Below, piece after piece: positions 61,664 through 64,000 of a stretch of DNA of 64,000 bases (positions are counted from its first letter, which is position 1; each line of letters opens with the position of its first letter). A model generated the notes under the pieces. That model was not told the DNA's origin, ran no database searches, and saw only the letters and a list, made by a program, of their open reading frames with translations. The stretch is from the NCBI GenBank assembly GCA_031771865.1, contig JASISA010000003.1, forward strand, positions 248,001 through 312,000, written 5' to 3'. Source of the stretch: Nothophaeocryptopus gaeumannii (lineage: Eukaryota > Ascomycota > Dothideomycetes > Mycosphaerellales > Mycosphaerellaceae). Made by a program: the position numbers and the translations under genes.

Positions 61664-62586
61664 GAATCCAAGTCGATCTTATTCTCGTATTGTATTTCCA
61701 ACCAGGTGGTATGGGTCTGCCAATCCAGTATTGATGTTGCCGACCTCCGTCTAGTTTTAGCGGTCTATAGTATCACAAGAGGTCAGCTAATACGACTGTA
61801 TAGTCAGAGCGTCGCTACAGACGTCACAAGTGTCTTCGTATAACATGGTAGCGTGACATCTTCACGTCGTCCAAATATAGCGCAAGTCAGGTGAAGTCAC
61901 AGTCTGCTAGTCGCACATGGCCGGCCTTCAATAATAATGTGACGATCACGTCGGGGTTCTTGAAAGATGGTAGGCTGGAGCTGAAATTCTCACTTCCCTT
62001 ATGGAGACTTACCAGGTAGGCGGTGCAACAGCATCACGCTTCAGCTGGCAAGTAAGCTGGTGACGCCACTGGTAGAGCTGATGCAGGAACAAAGCTTACC
62101 TACCGATCAGATCCGGATACCGCCAGACACGCAGCCACGCAAGGCGTTAGCTCACTTGTGCTCACCGGCGAAAATGATAGAGTATGCGACTAGTCGTGAT
62201 CCCATACCGAACGCTTTCAGTCCGCTCCTCATACAAGGCATGCTCGGCGATGAGTTCCGATTAGCGACAAGTTCACATTCCGATTGAGACCAAAGAGGTT
62301 GCAGTCCACGAAAGAAGTTCCTCGCGGATGCAGCGGAAACATCCAAGTTGCCAATAGGGCTGTAGAGTTGCAGCGCCGAAGGAGCAACAAGGCTCAAAGC
62401 TTGTCTGAAAATAGGGATTTGCCGTTCCTTTTTCAGTCCTACATCATTGACAATCAGTATGGCTCATCATACAAATGTACAGAGGTATCTCATGCTCAAA
62501 TGCGAAACGTCGTAGCTCTCTCCAAGACTTTACCACAACCACTCACGCTTCGAAAGCTCGATTGATGGTTTGGAGTGAAGTCCATG
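61664..62586. other. Intergenic, nothing recognised
   Basis: About 920 bp upstream of the secreted protein gene and downstream of the channel gene. No convincing frame, repeat or RNA gene. Confidence 0.45.
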
Positions 62587-64000
62587 CTAAAGGCCATTCG
62601 CCCTCCCATCCGGGCCTGGTGTTAGCTCTCTGAGCATACTCTTCAGCTCTCTCACCTCGTCCATCAATTTCCTGACTTCCAGAAGCGTGCCGTCAACGAC
62701 AACGTCTGGACTCGTGTCTTCGACGCGCTTGCTCCAGCCGGTACCTTCAACATCCAACTCTCCCTCTAGCTGTTCCCACTCCTCAATCGTATCGTCGTCG
62801 CTTTCTTGCCGGCTGCGATTGAACTTGACGATTCGCGCTGTTCTGGTTTCCAGCAGTGCCGTGATGCATAGCAGAGGGCTGTATATGATTCCCATGACTA
62901 TGTCGTTGAGCTGTTCGTATCGCGCTTTTGGCATCCACCATTCGAATGGCAATATCAGGCCAAAGATCTCGATCAGATTGAACGGGGCGATGAAGACGTT
63001 CTCATCAGGCGCTCGGACGAATTGCATCGTTTTCTGCGCGAACAATGCAAGATATTCGTCTGTCGCATTGCCCGTAATGTCCTCGTACGCAGAGTTGTAG
63101 AGAGCGATCAGAACATTCAGCAGAATGACAATGATGACGAAGTTGTAAATGTAGTAAAGGATCAATCCAAACGGCGGCGCGAAGTTGTCCCATTCGTCGA
63201 AGATTGGGTCACCCATGATCGCGTTTAACATAGCCTTGACGATGAAGTTCGAGGCAGTGATCTGCTTGTCAACCTGGTCCATTCCAATGAAACCTTGGAA
63301 GAAGCCGATCAGTACGATAATGAGAAGCGCGAAGAAGATCAGCGACTCTTTCATCATCACCTTAAGAACGACAAGCATGGCGCCGAAGAATCGGAAACTG
63401 TCCAGGTACAGCATGAGTCGCATCCAGAACATCGGCGCGCTAAAGGCTAAGAAGTTGTAGCTCAGCTCGTTCATGTGGTACCTTCGGGGCGAGCCCCAAT
63501 CATGGCCAAGTGCAACCATGCGGAGGACGAAGGATACCAACAGCAGCGTGTAGAGGGTAGTGTTAAAGATATTCCAGAAGCCGAAGTAGTATCGGCCGAT
63601 CTTGAGGAACTTCGATGTCTCGTCACAGATAAAGCCGGCGGCGAAAATGTACAGCAGCCCCTCGACGACATCCAGCTCGCCGCCGGCATTGATGGTGTTG
63701 ATGGCGCCTGTATACAGTGCCAAGAAGGTCAAAGAGATCAAGACCTGCAATCCGTTCTGGTACTGCGGCACGCGCATACGGTCTGGGTCGAAATGATCCC
63801 AGTAGTTTGTGCTCGTCTTGAGCTTGTAGTCCGTGAAGCGCGAAGGATCGTCCTCGTCTTGAACGAGCCAGCCTCGCCATAGATGGTTGATGCACTTCTG
63901 ATATCCGGAGCTTCCTATTACTCGGACAGCATGAATGTCGACTGCCTTTTCTATGGCATTGGCGGCCGCAGTGTCCTCTCCATCGACAACAATGCTGTAT
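62587..64000 (-). CDS. YVC1: Vacuolar TRP-type cation channel, Yvc1-like, 5' part outside the window
   Basis: Known for the family: release of Ca2+ from the vacuole in response to stretch and osmotic shock. Seen: the minus-strand frame is open from the window edge (IHAVRVIGSSGYQKCINHLW) through ATG 63777 to TAA/TGA at 62587, about 471 codons, so the start codon lies beyond the window. Several transmembrane helices are clear: LQVLISLTFLALYTGAINT, FWNIFNTTLYTLLLVSFVLR, SLIFFALLIIVLIGFFQGFI and LYYIYNFVIIVILLNVLIAL, with the pore region (NAIMGDPIFDEWDNFAPPFG) between the last two. After the last helix comes the TRP-like ALYNSAYEDITGNATDEYLA, then a cytoplasmic tail ending in a coiled-coil-like helix (LEVRKLMDEVRELKSMLREL). 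No intron in the visible part. Confidence 0.9.
   Translation of the reverse strand, partial: YSIVVDGEDTAAANAIEKAVDIHAVRVIGSSGYQKCINHLWRGWLVQDEDDPSRFTDYKLKTSTNYWDHFDPDRMRVPQYQNGLQVLISLTFLALYTGAINTINAGGELDVVEGLLYIFAAGFICDETSKFLKIGRYYFGFWNIFNTTLYTLLLVSFVLRMVALGHDWGSPRRYHMNELSYNFLAFSAPMFWMRLMLYLDSFRFFGAMLVVLKVMMKESLIFFALLIIVLIGFFQGFIGMDQVDKQITASNFIVKAMLNAIMGDPIFDEWDNFAPPFGLILYYIYNFVIIVILLNVLIALYNSAYEDITGNATDEYLALFAQKTMQFVRAPDENVFIAPFNLIEIFGLILPFEWWMPKARYEQLNDIVMGIIYSPLLCITALLETRTARIVKFNRSRQESDDDTIEEWEQLEGELDVEGTGWSKRVEDTSPDVVVDGTLLEVRKLMDEVRELKSMLRELTPGPDGRANGL

Overview
The window looks like a contig from a filamentous ascomycete, most likely a Dothideomycete (order-level placement is inference). 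Supporting signs are short introns of about 38-70 nt with GTRNGT donors and CTRAY branch sites, typical fungal families (Sec5, NAD-IDH catalytic subunit, Mme1-type carrier, Yvc1 channel, HET, EthD, AsaB/GA4-desaturase, 2EXR/F-box-like proteins), and a sharply bipartite composition with blocks mutated in the pattern of repeat-induced point mutation (RIP: CpA to TpA and, on the other strand, TpG to TpA).

Layout. 0-11.5 kb is gene-rich host DNA: a 2EXR-like gene, two decayed small genes, mitochondrial NAD-isocitrate dehydrogenase (minus) divergent from exocyst Sec5 (plus), then a long reading frame continuing in the Sec5 frame but cut by TAG codons, and two partial F-box-like relatives in opposite orientation. 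11.5-12.4 kb is an AT-rich island. 12.4-23 kb holds an orphan two-exon gene, an SDR, a small orphan gene, an F-box-like gene and long empty intergenic stretches.

23-40.6 kb is a nested transposon block. It contains a RIP-destroyed pogo/Fot1-type DNA transposon, a RIP-destroyed LINE (copy A) split by a nearly unmutated Ty3/gypsy chromodomain element (28,728-35,094; LTRs of 331/332 bp; target duplication TATGA), a RIP-destroyed antisense gag/LTR fragment of the same gypsy family, and a second, unmutated, 5'-truncated LINE (copy B, 37,828-40,101) with a 13-bp target duplication. The order of events can be read: old insertions, then RIP, then two younger insertions that escaped RIP.

40.6-64 kb is host DNA again: a 2EXR-like gene, a frameshifted FAD oxidoreductase (BBE type), the Mme1-like carrier, a four-exon membrane protein with an N-terminal HeH/SAP-like helix pair, a stop-interrupted gene of unknown function, an EthD protein, an AsaB/GA4-desaturase-like enzyme, an intron-containing tRNA-Glu(CTC)-like gene, a GST-like protein, a phosphoesterase gene killed by two stops at Trp positions, a HET-domain protein, a secreted four-cysteine protein with an internal repeat, and the C-terminal two-thirds of a vacuolar TRP-type channel running off the end.

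The genes do not form one pathway. The unifying theme is genome decay by C:G-to-T:A change: it is overwhelming in the repeats and is echoed as in-frame TAG (and one TAA) codons in several otherwise open host genes. No operon-like logic or obvious biosynthetic cluster is visible, although several accessory-metabolism families are scattered at 42-57 kb.
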